Notes under the pieces: generated by a model
Told to the model about the DNA's origin: nothing
Seen by the model: only the letters and a program-made list of their open reading frames with translations
The model's database searches: none
Shown: piece after piece, positions 34,961 through 46,200 of the stretch
Layout of the letters: each line of letters begins with the position of its first letter
Numbering within the stretch: the stretch's first letter is position 1
Translations under genes and position numbers: made by a program
DNA from: Adiantum capillus-veneris
Taxonomy: Eukaryota; Streptophyta; Polypodiopsida; Polypodiales; Pteridaceae
Length of the DNA stretch: 64,000 nt
Reading direction: 5' to 3'
NCBI GenBank assembly: GCA_014529385.2
Contig: CM043948.1
Span: 26,477,768 to 26,541,767 of the forward strand

Positions 34961-35483
34961 CACAAGGACCTAAGTAGGTTTCCTACTAACACTCATGTGA
35001 TGGTTGCTTGATTTAGTTTCGGCTAAAGAAAGTGTTTTTCTCAAGTGGATCCGGAAGCGGATATTCCGCGATCAAGTGGATAGCCAGGAAGCGTGTGTCT
35101 TGCCGAGGGTCTGCGACTAGATAGGTTTAGTTAGGATCTGAGGATTAGAGTAGTTGTTGGTGGTCGAGTGATTTGTGAGGTGATAAAGGCATTTACTATT
35201 CCGTTTGTGGTAGTGAAGCGTTTTTCTACTCATAGATGCAAAAACCCATATGATTTGTAGGAGTAGCTTTAGGTAAGTGATCTGATTCTAATCTAGAGCT
35301 ATTCAACACTGAATTATTTACTAAAGTGCTTGATTGCATTTGAAATCACGGAAAAGTGTGCTTTTGAGGTAAAAATGCATTAAACAAGCTTTTGTGGATA
35401 TTTTTGTATGATTGACTGATGCTGTGCATATAAAAGAGCATTTGCAAGGGTTCTGTGAAGAAAACCTGCAATTCTGTAAACAT

Positions 35484-36899
35484 AGACATCCTGCGCGTAG
35501 GATGTCTCAAGGGGGTTCTGGAGACCAAATTTGAAAATTCTGACTGCACCAGTGGGTTCAGAGGATAGGTTTTACCCTAGTAACATATTGACTTGGGTGT
35601 TTTTCCCTATTTTTGTTGACCAAAAGCCAAAAGGCGGAGTCAGAAAACGTAAAATTTCAGCAAAGGCTTAAATTGAGTGATTGTTGCATGTTTTTGCGAC
35701 TGTGAAGCATACTTACACTTGTTGAGAGCATAAGGAAGCATCAGGGACACTTCAGTCTCAAAAAATAATCAGTAGACATCCTACGCGTAGGATGTCTACA
35801 GGGTGATCTGGGCACTTTTTTGAAAATCTGAGGCTACCAGTGTGTTTAGAAGGTAGGTTTTACCCTATTTTCACCTGGAAAGTGGAAATTTGACCAAATT
35901 TTGACAGATCAAAGCCAAAAGACGAGAATTGCCAGACATCCTACCCAAATTGTGCCCAAGGCATAATTTTTGAGACCAAACCATAGGGTGACTTCATGTG
36001 CATGTTATACATGATGTTTTGAGTGCATTTGATAAATTTCATCTCATTTGGGTCAGTGAAAGGGAAGATTGAACAGACTTTAGCATTTTTGACTGAAAAA
36101 GGCAAGAACAGCTAAAATTTGGTACTTTTGACGTCCAAACAAAAATCTAAGCATACCACTGGGTTACTGACATCAAGGGGAAGCTGTGGGACAAGTCTGG
36201 GGTCAAACAGGCCAAAAAAACATCCTACACGTAGGATGTCATATGTGTGATTTTGCACTCCAAACTTAATTTTGAGCATACCACAGTGATCAGCACCTTA
36301 AGGAGAGTCTGTGGTTCAAACTTGGGTTCATTCTGAGCAAAAAGACATCCTACGCGTAGGATGTCTACTGCATAATTCAGAAACCAAAATTCTATTGTGA
36401 CCATACCATGCTGTCATATAACCTTAGGCAAGCCTCCTAGTCAATTTTGGTCCAATTTGGAGTTGATTTGACTTGGGAATTCATCAGAACAAACATCAGG
36501 CTTATGGAACAGATTCTTGAGCATTTGACCAACCTATAGGTGTCAGAATCAAAAAGTAAAAATGGCTGTGAGATCAACACATCAAGGGGAAGCTACAATG
36601 CAAGTTTGAGCTGAAACAGAGCAAAAAGACATCCTACGCGTAGGATGTCTCCAACTTGATTTAGGACTCCAAACCAACCTATGAGCACACCACTGTGATC
36701 AGCACATGAAGGAGAATCTAGGGTGAAAATTTCAAGTCATTCTGAGCAAAAAGACATCCTACGCTTAGGATGTCTCAAAGCCAATTTTAAATCCAAATGA
36801 AAATCTGAGCATACCATTGTGTTGCTGGACTTAAGGGGAGTCTCTGGACCAAATTTTGTTAAATTTTGAGCATATAGACATACTACGCGTAGGATGTCT
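35484..36899 (+). repeat. Array of palindromes in the leader of element D
   Basis: The palindrome AGACATCCTACG/CGTAGGATGTCT (MluI site ACGCGT at its centre) occurs at 35484-35507 (one mismatch), 35772-35799 (perfect and extended to 28 bp by GT...AC), 36220-36239 (one mismatch, arms shorter), 36343-36366, 36627-36650 (both perfect), 36752-36775 and 36876-36899 (one mismatch each). A half copy lies at 35933-35944. Starts are 288, 161, 287, 123, 284, 125 and 124 bp apart. Between them degenerate text recurs (GAGCATACCACTGTGATCAG, TCTGAGCAAAAAG), so the array is a tandem repeat of about 124-160 bp units. No coding function is visible. Confidence 0.95.
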
Positions 36900-37354
36900 C
36901 TAGGCCAGTTTTAGGGTCCAACTGTAATTTTGACCATACAGGAGTGTTCACAGTGTCACAGAGATCCCAAATCTTTTTTCAAAATTGAATTTGGACTCAT
37001 TTTGACCAGTTTAAACTGTATTTCACTATTTTGGCCATAACTTTCACAAACGCTATCAGATCGGAAAAGTTTTTATATCAAAACGTAGCGTGAGAGTGGC
37101 TCTACAGATCTTAGGGGAAAACGTGAACTAAATGTATGCCTATGACAACTGTTTAGTTCGATTTTGAAAAAAACATCGTTTAAGGCCTCAAAACTCATCC
37201 GGAAGTTAGGGGTGTCTAAAAGCGACAATTTATGAGAATTGTGACGAGACGGTTGCGCTTTTGGACATAGTTTCGACTTTTCCCTAACCAAAGAACTTGA
37301 ACACAGTGGACTAATCCTACTTGAACCAAGCAAAAGCTCTTAAGCCCAGAAATC

Positions 37355-39433
37355 ATGTCTACCCTAGATTCAAACGTAGCTTACACAAGCTTGGAGATCC
37401 CGACGATAGAGGAATATCCTCCCACAATGGATCTTCCAAACTTGCAATTGATAAAGACCCATCTTGTTGAGAGAGTTTGGATGATTGGTCATGAGAGTGA
37501 AGGACTATATAGATACATTGACGACAATGAGGTCAATCTTTATAGGTTGTCAGATCCATACCTAGAAGAGATAACGGATTACAAGCTCTTATATGTTTAC
37601 ACATACGGAGTCGACTGTCAATGGAGATCTATAGTTGTTGACAAGTATGGACGAGAATACAGAGTTGTAGAAAGCACAAATCCACAGACTGTACTAGAAA
37701 GAGGTGGATATTTGGTCAATGAAGGACCACCAATGCTTCCACCAAACACGAGAATTCCTATAGGAATTCCAAGAAGAGAGCCACCAGGATTCCCTTCAAG
37801 AGCGATAACGAGAGAAGGATTGGGAGAGTCTCTGGTTAGACTTGTAGACAATCGACGAGTTAGACCATCCCAAGTCCAGAAATGGGTAAACAAAAAATAC
37901 TCCGGAGATGAAGATCCGAGAGATCACGTAGCGGCTTTTAGAAGAGTGATTAGAGCAGAGGAAGTTTCATATTTTGCGACACAGTTTGCGGGATTTAGAT
38001 TGACTCTAGAAGATGATGCAGCTACATGGTTCGACTCGGTGGAAATATGGGATTTTGAGACCCTAGATAAGCTGTTTGAGGAGTTTATTGAAGAATTCTC
38101 ACCAAAAGGCATTGCTCACAACACGGTCTTGCAAATCCATAGATTCAAACAGAAAGAGGATGAATCAGTACATAAAGCATCATTACGGCTCAAGAGATAT
38201 GTTAAGCTCTGTCCGAGAGAGGAATTACCTATGCAAGCACGACTGATGTTGATCTTTATCCAGGGAATGAGACATGCGGGCCTTCAGAAGGATCTGCATA
38301 TGATAAGGAGGATGACGCTAAACGAGTTGATCAAAGAAGCTCTTTATCTAGTGGATAACTGTGAGGCATACAAAGAAAAGGACTTAAAGAGTCAAGGAGA
38401 TGATACCTCCTCTCAGCACAGTGTTTCACAGATAAGTGAGTCCATTGCCAAGCCAACGACACCTATTGATCAAGAAAAGTTTATCGACGACTTGGTCAAG
38501 AGGTTGATTCCTCTTGTAAGGTCTGATTCGGGAGAGTCAAAGTGGTGTGAAATTGAGAGAAAATGGACGAACCATACGGGAGAAGAGTGCTATTATAGCA
38601 TGGAAAATGGTAGAGAGAGATATGTACAACCTGTTCCAGAAGCACCTACTCCACCTAGATACATTACGGGGAATGTGCCAGGACCAATAGGAGTATTAAG
38701 GCCACAGATTGTCTTAGGACAACAACCTCCGTTGCCAGGTGCTAGAATTCAGGTAGACATGAGATACATGCCAATGATGAAAGCATCAAATAAACCAACG
38801 CCAGTACCAGCTACAATGTGGTATAGCAACCAAAGTGAGTACTACCCTTCGGAGAAACAAAATGTGAGAGAAACACATGGAGTGGTGAGGCCGGTACAAC
38901 CTCCACCTCTTGGGTTTCAGTCGAAAGAAAGAAGGTATGAAATGGACGAAAGGACATTGTGATTCATTGCAAATAACGGCTTATCTAGGTCAAAGCTTGC
39001 TTATAGCCAAGAGGAAATGCTAAAAGAATCTCCTCAACCACAGACAGATTGTCACAAAAGTCGTGACAACCACTTGTTCAAACAATGTCCTCATACGAAG
39101 ATCACTGAAGTAAATGCCTATTGTCTTGAGTGTGGCATCACTCACTTGATCCCCGATTGCCCGAAAAAAACAAACCAAATCAGTAAAATCACGACAAATG
39201 TATCAGGGATTGTTCAGCTCCCTAGTAGCTCAGAAAATGAAAATGTTGTACTAGTTCAAGTGGTTACGAGAGCACAAGCCCAAAAGAAAGATGATGAGAA
39301 TCCAGAGACAAAGAACACGGAAGGTGACATGAGTCAAGAGACAGATGATGGATCAAAGAAAGACGCACCTAGTCAGAAAACCAAGAGCAAAAATCCCTAC
39401 CTGATAAGCTTACCGAGACTGAGGAGAAGATAA
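37355..39433 (+). pseudogene. Gag of element D (one in-frame TGA, nearly intact)
   Basis: Starts with ATG at 37355 (MSTLDSNVAYTSLEIPTIEE) and runs 535 codons to a TGA at 38960. The same frame then continues from about 38963 to 39433. Residues about 165-350 form a Retrotrans_gag-type capsid: QKWVNKKYSGDEDPRDHVAA, then LTLEDDAATWFDSVEIW, FEEFIEEFSPKGIAHN and MTLNELIKEAL. A WCEIERKWTNHTGEECYY segment (about 38550-38600) and a cysteine/histidine region CLECGITHLIPDC (about 39125) follow; the spacing differs by one from the canonical CCHC knuckle. The frame is lost after 39433. Gag would form the particle. With only one stop in about 690 codons, decay is slight, and readthrough of the TGA is conceivable but unproven. 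Confidence 0.82.
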
Positions 39434-39471
39434 AACAACACGAGGAAAAGGAGGCACCTTCTCTTACACAG

Positions 39472-41166
39472 ATGGTTAAACCTCTAGAAGAACCATCCAC
39501 GGATGAGAAACCGAGAAGTGCTAGTTCAGGAGGATCTGTGTTGGTAGAGAAGGTTAATGAGACATTAGATGCCCTCTTGAAAGCCTATGATGCGAGGCTC
39601 AAAAACAACCAAACCCAAGAACACAGGTGGATGGCATATCCCTATACGGAACTAGAAAAGCAAAGGTTTGAAATGTGCCATAAAATGATTCAAACAGCCC
39701 AAGCTTTACTAGAACCACCAGGTGCAAAACCTGAGGATGTGATCCGTGTCATGCCTACACAAGTAATTGCACCAAACCAGGAACTAAAAGATCCAGATTC
39801 TAGTCATGAGCACAGCCCAAAATTCAAAGATCCAGCATTAGAACCAAGGATAGTACTGAATACCATGGATAACTCTTCCGAGGGATTTCACCAAGCTATA
39901 CCTAAGGATTGTAAAGAGATAGATGGTCTTGACAAATTGTGGAAACAAGTCAAAGAGGCCAATGAAGCCGATGACCTAAGAAGACGAGTAGACAAGACTG
40001 GTGATGAACGAGGAGTGTTTCTACCACCAATAGAGGAATTTGAGACTGGATCTCAAATGAATCTAGACGTGCAATCGTGTTGGGGCGACAAAGGATCTGT
40101 ACAATCTATGGATAGTCAACCCCATTCGATAAGAACACTACCATCCTATATGGGAGAGTACGAGACCAAGTCAGATGTGGTTGCAGTCCCATCACAGAGA
40201 CTGTCTCCCAACAAGGCCATCGATTCAAAGGGGCTAGTAGATATTCTATCTACCCCAGTCACCTGTACAATAATGTTAGCCGAGTTGCTCAAAATAAGAC
40301 CAAACATGTGGGCTAATGTGAGTAAATGTCTAGAGAAATTTGGTGTAAAAACCCCAATGACTCAAATCGAGGAAGGCATCAAAGAGCTTGAAATGCCTCA
40401 ACTAAATACTAGGCCAATTCCATTAAACAAGGTAGGTGAGTATTACGAGGGAGAAGATGGAAACACCACCCTTCCTGTGGAATTCAATGGTGTACAAACC
40501 ATGGCAATACTTGACAGTGGAGCTGGTGTGGCCATTGCAACCAAAGAGGTTTGGAAAAAATGGGGAAAACCTGCCTTGAGATCCACACGAATGACCCTAC
40601 AGCTTGCAGACGGACACAAGGAAAAGCCCCTAGGACTGCTAGAAAAAGTAATTGTTACTTCTTGTGGCATTGAATATGAACACACTTTTGCTATTGTTGA
40701 CTTTGGCAAGAAGAACAACTATGAAATCATTCTGGGAAGACCATTCATGCGACAATTGAAAATGGTCTAGGATTGGGGTTATGACCATATATACCTGAGA
40801 CATATGAAAACCATAACAAAGATAAACTTGAAGGACCATAGCTACAGGGATGTGACGAGAACACCGGTTGAGGAGTTTTATTCTGCCACAGTAGCAGGAT
40901 CAAAACTTCCATCTTGGTTAGGTAAGCCTAAAGAACTGTGGATGTGTAGAGCTTCACAATGTGGTATCTTGAAACGTGAGGAATGTATCCTAGAGCGAGC
41001 TATAGAGGATATGGACTATATCCCAGAACCATTTCTTGAAGAAGAGTTAGAGCCTTTTGGATGGGAACACATCTTGGCTACTCTGGACGTGTGCGCCGTT
41101 GAGGATCTCCCACAACAAAGTTTTGTGATGAAAATGGCTATGATATCGTTCCTTATTTTGCAGTGA
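39472..41166 (+). pseudogene. Gag linker and aspartic protease of element D (one in-frame TAG)
   Basis: A 432-codon frame ends in TAG at 40768 and then continues in the same frame to 41166. The N-terminal part (SSGGSVLVEKVNETLDALLK, then YTELEKQRFEMCHKMIQTAQ) is the linker shared with element C. A retropepsin domain sits near residues 335-430: MAILDSGAGVAIATKEVW with the catalytic D-S-G at about residue 348 (40513), TLQLADGH, and IILGRPFMRQLKMV. After the TAG the frame goes on as DWGYDHIYLRHM and ends LPQQSFVMKMAM. The protease would process the polyprotein. No reverse transcriptase follows, which is the striking gap. The frame differs from the gag frame by a shift near 39433-39472. Confidence 0.8.
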
Positions 41167-42328
41167 GTGTAATCCAAGAAAACAAAGAGAACCAGACATC
41201 AACAAGCTCACGACATAAGGAGCGAACAAAGAAATGTGGAGAATCAAAAGATGAAGAAGACGAAGAGTTCTATGACTCTGTAGAACACTTCGAGATTCAA
41301 GAAGATCAACGACCCAAGAATCAATGTCATCACTACATGAATAAAGTGCATCAAAAGTGGATTCCAAAGTCCTCAGTGAAGACACAGCCACCACCAGCAT
41401 GCTCATACATGGCTCCTAATAAGGAGGCAAAGACTCATCTGGGAGGAAGACGACCAGAGCAACGAGCTAACAATGCTCTAATCAATGGGCTAGAAAAGTT
41501 CTCCAAGAAACTACCACCCACGAGCAAACAGACAGTAACTTTCCACTACCAGCCAAAAATCAAGGGAAAGTACAAGAAGTCAACCTTGCTGAGGATAGTA
41601 GCGATAGTGATGAATCTTACGACATCCCCTATCATCAACTCAGGCCATCACTATCACCAACCCCTTCAGCAACAACCATGACAAGTCAAAAGAACAGTAC
41701 AACAAGTCAAAGCCAAAAAGCTCGACAAATCTGGATACCAAAAAGCCAGATCGGCCAAAAACAGATATGGATCAAGAAGACAAAGATCTTTAATGACAAA
41801 TCACAAGATCCAACACCAAAACAAAAGCAAGGAAAGCGTGCACAAACGGGTAAGAATATCACAAAGTCGCAAGCTTTCACAACTTAGGTTTGGGCTCCAA
41901 AGAAGTTGATTCAAGCACAAAAAAGTCAGGAATTCATTTGGATTCCAAAACAACCACAGTATCAACTTTCAAAGCCTGAATCCCGTCACCAACCCAGCGT
42001 ACAAGGGCCGAAGCAAAGACCACTGTCGACTCACACAACAAAAAGGTGGATCCCAAAGAAGTCTCTTCAAACACAAACAAAGCACGGGCAAGTATGGGTT
42101 CCCAAACGAGAGCCAGCAACAAAACAGCCAATAATTGCAAAGAAATGGGTCCCAAAGAAGAACAACAAAACTGCTGTCAGTGCATCGCCGCTTGAATTCT
42201 TACAATATTCTTCCTATGATTGCAGTACAGTTAGAAGAGAGAAAGTGCTTCAATCAAGCAATGATACAAGAGCTTCAAAGACCATTACATTGCTTAGAAT
42301 AGGAAGCCTCGCCAACAAATGCCAATAA
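41163..42328 (+). CDS. Open frames with repeated Trp-(Ile/Val)-Pro-Lys motif, element D
   Basis: Three linked frames (41163-41681, 41678-41887, 41906-42328; the last two share one frame with a TAG at 41885) encode a basic, Lys/Gln-rich protein of unknown function. A short motif recurs eight times: KWIPKSS (about 41358), IWIPKSQ (41731), IWIKKTK (41767), VWAPKKL (about 41889), IWIPKQP (41938), RWIPKKS (42046), VWVPKRE (42091) and KWVPKKN (42145). Single IWVPK-like motifs occur in gag of some plant copia elements, but I know of no family with such a series. An acidic region (CGESKDEEDEEFYDSVEHFE) lies near the start. It may be a nucleic-acid-binding addition to D or only a decayed repeat. Product and expression are unknown. 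Confidence 0.45.
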
Positions 42329-42329
42329 G

Positions 42330-43240
42330 CAAATTGCTTATACCCACATCTTGCACAACATAAATCTTTTCCATGCATTGACTGTGTATGCATAATAGGG
42401 CTACATTACAAGGCCTGCATAGGCACAACTTTTTGCCCAAGCACAACACATACCCTTTGCGATACCCTGTCGTAAAGGATGACTCCAAATAGGAAGGGGG
42501 GAGGCATTCTGAATGCGGACCTAACATTATGACTATTAGAGGGCAATGTTTGTGAGATGCATTGAATTTTTTCGTTTTATTGTGATAATTTTTTGACGAA
42601 ATTTAGAGTATCTGCCCTCATAGTAGTGTTACAAAGGAGTATGGGGACAAAATCTATATATGAGCCCCTAGGGACATGTGTATAGTGCAAATAGCATTTA
42701 GATTTCTATTTGAATTATTTTTCTTTTGTTGAGTTCGTTTTAAGATTTTCTTTGTTTATTATTAAAAAAATAAATCCATAATCCACATGAAGAAAAGACT
42801 GACGAGAGGCCTGAGCACTACAAAGAGAAGAAGGTACAGGAAAACGATGAAACTTCATGAAGTATGTCTCAGTAGCCACTACAACAGCCGAAGAACTTGT
42901 CACAAGCAGTGTCAACATGCAACCGACAAGTCATACAAGTCAGAGTCGAGTAGCTACGCCACAAAATGAGCGAGGTGTTAGTCCCAAAGCTTGAAGTAAT
43001 ATTCTCTGTGGTCTAAGCGTCTTACCTATTCTAGGTACTGCTCAAGCTCGAAGAGTTGAGCATATTTAGGTTGTGTCGCTCGTTCTGGTATAGGTGAGCA
43101 AAAGAGTCGAAGTCTAAGTACTTAAGTCTGGTGAAGTGAAGGAGAAGGTCCAAAAGACACTCACGTACTGAGCACAGTGAGATACGAGTGGAGAAACTTC
43201 TACATCAAAAACCCTTCTTGGAAAGGTGGAAGCTATTGAG
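42330..43240 (+). other. Element D, sequence without a recognised gene
   Basis: Short open frames only. The stretch lies between the Trp-Pro-Lys repeats and the nested copia element, where a Tat-type element would carry reverse transcriptase and integrase. None of their motifs (the xxDD core of RT, HHCC of integrase) was found in either strand. Confidence 0.6.
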
Positions 43241-46200
43241 TGTTGGGGTATAAAGCGCAATGTGGTCGCCCAGGTAAGTGGGCGGGCCGCCAGGTATGTA
43301 CACATATTGTTTTGTAAAAACCTAATGAGAACTCACTATGCTCTACACATTACAGTAGAGCGAGTTCACCATATCGTCGTGCTCTTCTTCTCGCACTCTC
43401 TCTCGCGTCGCACTTCCGCTCGTACTCCTTCAACTGGTATCAGAACTCAGATCGAGGCTCGGGGCAGCACTGTAGGAGGCTAGAGTCACCAGCTCAGATT
43501 GGAGTGAAATTCGACAGGCGAAGACACGGCCCCAAATCCTGTGGGCAGGCCCAAAGGGCTCGGTTTTATTGAGCTGGGGGATTCTCGAATGTTGAGATCC
43601 TTTCGGTGATACAGGTCTTGGAGCGATCCCTCGAGCACCCTTAGATAGGCAGCTAGGATGTATTGACTGTGAGTTAGACAGTTGGGATTGCATCTTTGCT
43701 TTACTGACGTTGAGGCATTGTCGCAGTCAATGCTTACAGGACAGTGACAGGACAGTGAGAGACAGTACAGGTGCAGGACAGGTTTACCCGCAGCTTACAG
43801 TGTCAGAGAGACAGTGTTTTTTGAGCTGTTTTTTGGTCTGTTTTTGAGTACACCAGAGCCATTTTACAAAGGAGACTCTGCCGAAATTTATGCAGAATCT
43901 GAAGCTTTCTTGGTTCATTTGACAGGTTGATATTGGTTCAGAGGTCAGTTTACAGCGGAAACTCTGCCGAATTTTTCCCAGGAAAGTAAACCACTGTGAA
44001 GCGTAGCTATGGCTGGATCATAGGACACTGCTCTTTACAATATCAAGAAGCTGGATGGAACCAATTTCCCATTGTGGAAGAAGCAGATTTGGCACGTGTT
44101 GGTACAAAAGAAGCAGATAAAACCTATAAAGCTCAAGGAGATAAAACCAAAAGATATAGACGAAGATGAATGGAGCGAAATGGATGAATTGGGGAAGGAC
44201 CAAAGAAAAGTACAAAGGTGGAAAGAGGAATCAGTCTCGTAGCAAGTCCCGCAGTGCTAAAGGCAAGAGTGACATATAATGCTACCATTGTGGCAAGAAG
44301 GGTCACATGAAAAGAGACTGCAGAGAATGGAAGGCAGAAAAAGACAAAGAGAGAGCTGAAGACCATGGTAAGAAGAACAAGTCCTCAGTGAAGATTCAAG
44401 AATTAAATGTGACAAACACTGTTGCAGAGGATGGCAGTCTAGTGTCAGGAGACATCTACTTCTTGAAGAATACAATGGACTCAGCTCTTCTTACAGCATC
44501 TGATGGAAATGCACTGAGTAACTGGATTATAGACTTAGGGGCATCACTTCATGTGTCTCCAAACAAGGAGTGGTTTACCTCTTATGTGACCACTAAAGAT
44601 CATGTTCGGCTAGGCAATGGGCATACATGTGAGATCTTAGGTGTTGGAGATGTTCAATTAAAGTTTCAGAATGGCTCTTCTTTCACGTTGAAGAATGTGA
44701 GACATGTTCCCGCAATTACAAAGAGCTTGATCAGCACAGGTTTACTTGATGATGCCGGCTACGTCACCACTTTTGGACAGAACATGTGGAAGATATCCAA
44801 GGGTTCTATGACAGTAGCACATGGAGTAAAGTCTGGAGGACTTTACATGATTTATGTATCAAATGTCTCTAAAAATGTAATCAATGTAACCGAGCAGCCG
44901 AACGTTTCTTTGTGGCATAGCCGGTTAGGACATATGTCCAAGAAGGGAATGGAAATCATGTCTCTTTCTGGTTATTTTCCTGGCTTTTCATTTAATGATT
45001 TTGAATTCTGTGAACATTGTCTATATGGTAAGCAAACACAGCAGCCACATAAGCATAGAAGCTGTAGAAGAGATACACAGTTGGCACTTGTTCATAGTGA
45101 TTTGTGTGGACCTATGCCTAACCTATCTCTAGGGGGAGCTTCTTACTTTATGACATTTATAGATGATTACTCGAGGAAAGTATGGGTTTAGTTTCTCAAG
45201 CACAAGGATGAAGCGTTTAGTGTTTTCAAAACGTTTGTGACACTTGTTGAGAATCAGAGTGGCAAGAAGCTTAAATGCTTACACACTGACAATGGTGGAG
45301 AGTATGTTTCAAAGGCCTTTAAGGACTTTTGTGAGTCAAAAGGTATAAAACGTGAACTTACTGCTCCTTACAATCCTCCTCAAAATGGTGTTGCTGAGAG
45401 GATGAATAGGACCATACAAGAAAAGGTCAGAAGTATGTTGTCTAATGCACAGCTGCCAAATGTGTTTTGGGCTGAAGCTATATCAACAACTGTTCATCTT
45501 GTAAATAGATCTCCTAGCAAGGTTTTGCAGAAGGATTCAGTGCCAGAGATGGTATGGTCAGGCAAAATTCCCTCATACAAGCATCTCAGAGTCTTTGGCT
45601 GTGAGGCATATACTCACGTTCCAAAGGAATTTAGGAACAAACTTGAGCCAAAGAGTAGAAAGTGCATCTTTCTAGGCTATGGTAATTCTGATGAGATGGG
45701 GTACAGACTTTGGGATCCCGAATCCAGAAAGGTTGTCCGCAGCAATGATGTTCACTTTAATGAATCCAAATATCATTCAAAACCAGAGAGGGTTGAGGAG
45801 ATTAGAAGGGTTGTCTTCCAAGAAGATGGACCTGCACGTGCAAGACAAAATGTCAGGGCTCAAGAGGAGTAAGGGCAGGATAGAGTGGAACCACAGGTTG
45901 TGGCTGAGCCTGAGCCACCTATTGTGCGTAGATTTGGACGTGTCACGCGATCTCCTGATAGGTTTGTTCCATCTATGAACTATGTCATGTTGACTGATTG
46001 CAATGAGCCTTCATGTTACAAGGAAGCAGTGCAAATGAAGGACTCCGGGAATTGGCAATTGTCCATGTAGTCAGAGATGACAGCTCTGCATAAAAACAAG
46101 ACATGGAAGCTAGTCAAATTACCACAGGGCAAAAAGGCTCTACCTTGTAAATGGGTTTACAGGTATAAGATCACCGCTCATGATAGTCAGCCAAAGTACA

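Noticed and set aside
35484-36899. CRISPR-like array
   Set aside because: Regular palindromes suggested it, but spacing is 120-290 bp, the spacers are themselves related, and the site is the leader of a plant retrotransposon.
40443-40718. 91-residue minus-strand frame opposite the D protease
   Set aside because: Antisense shadow of the well-supported retropepsin domain.
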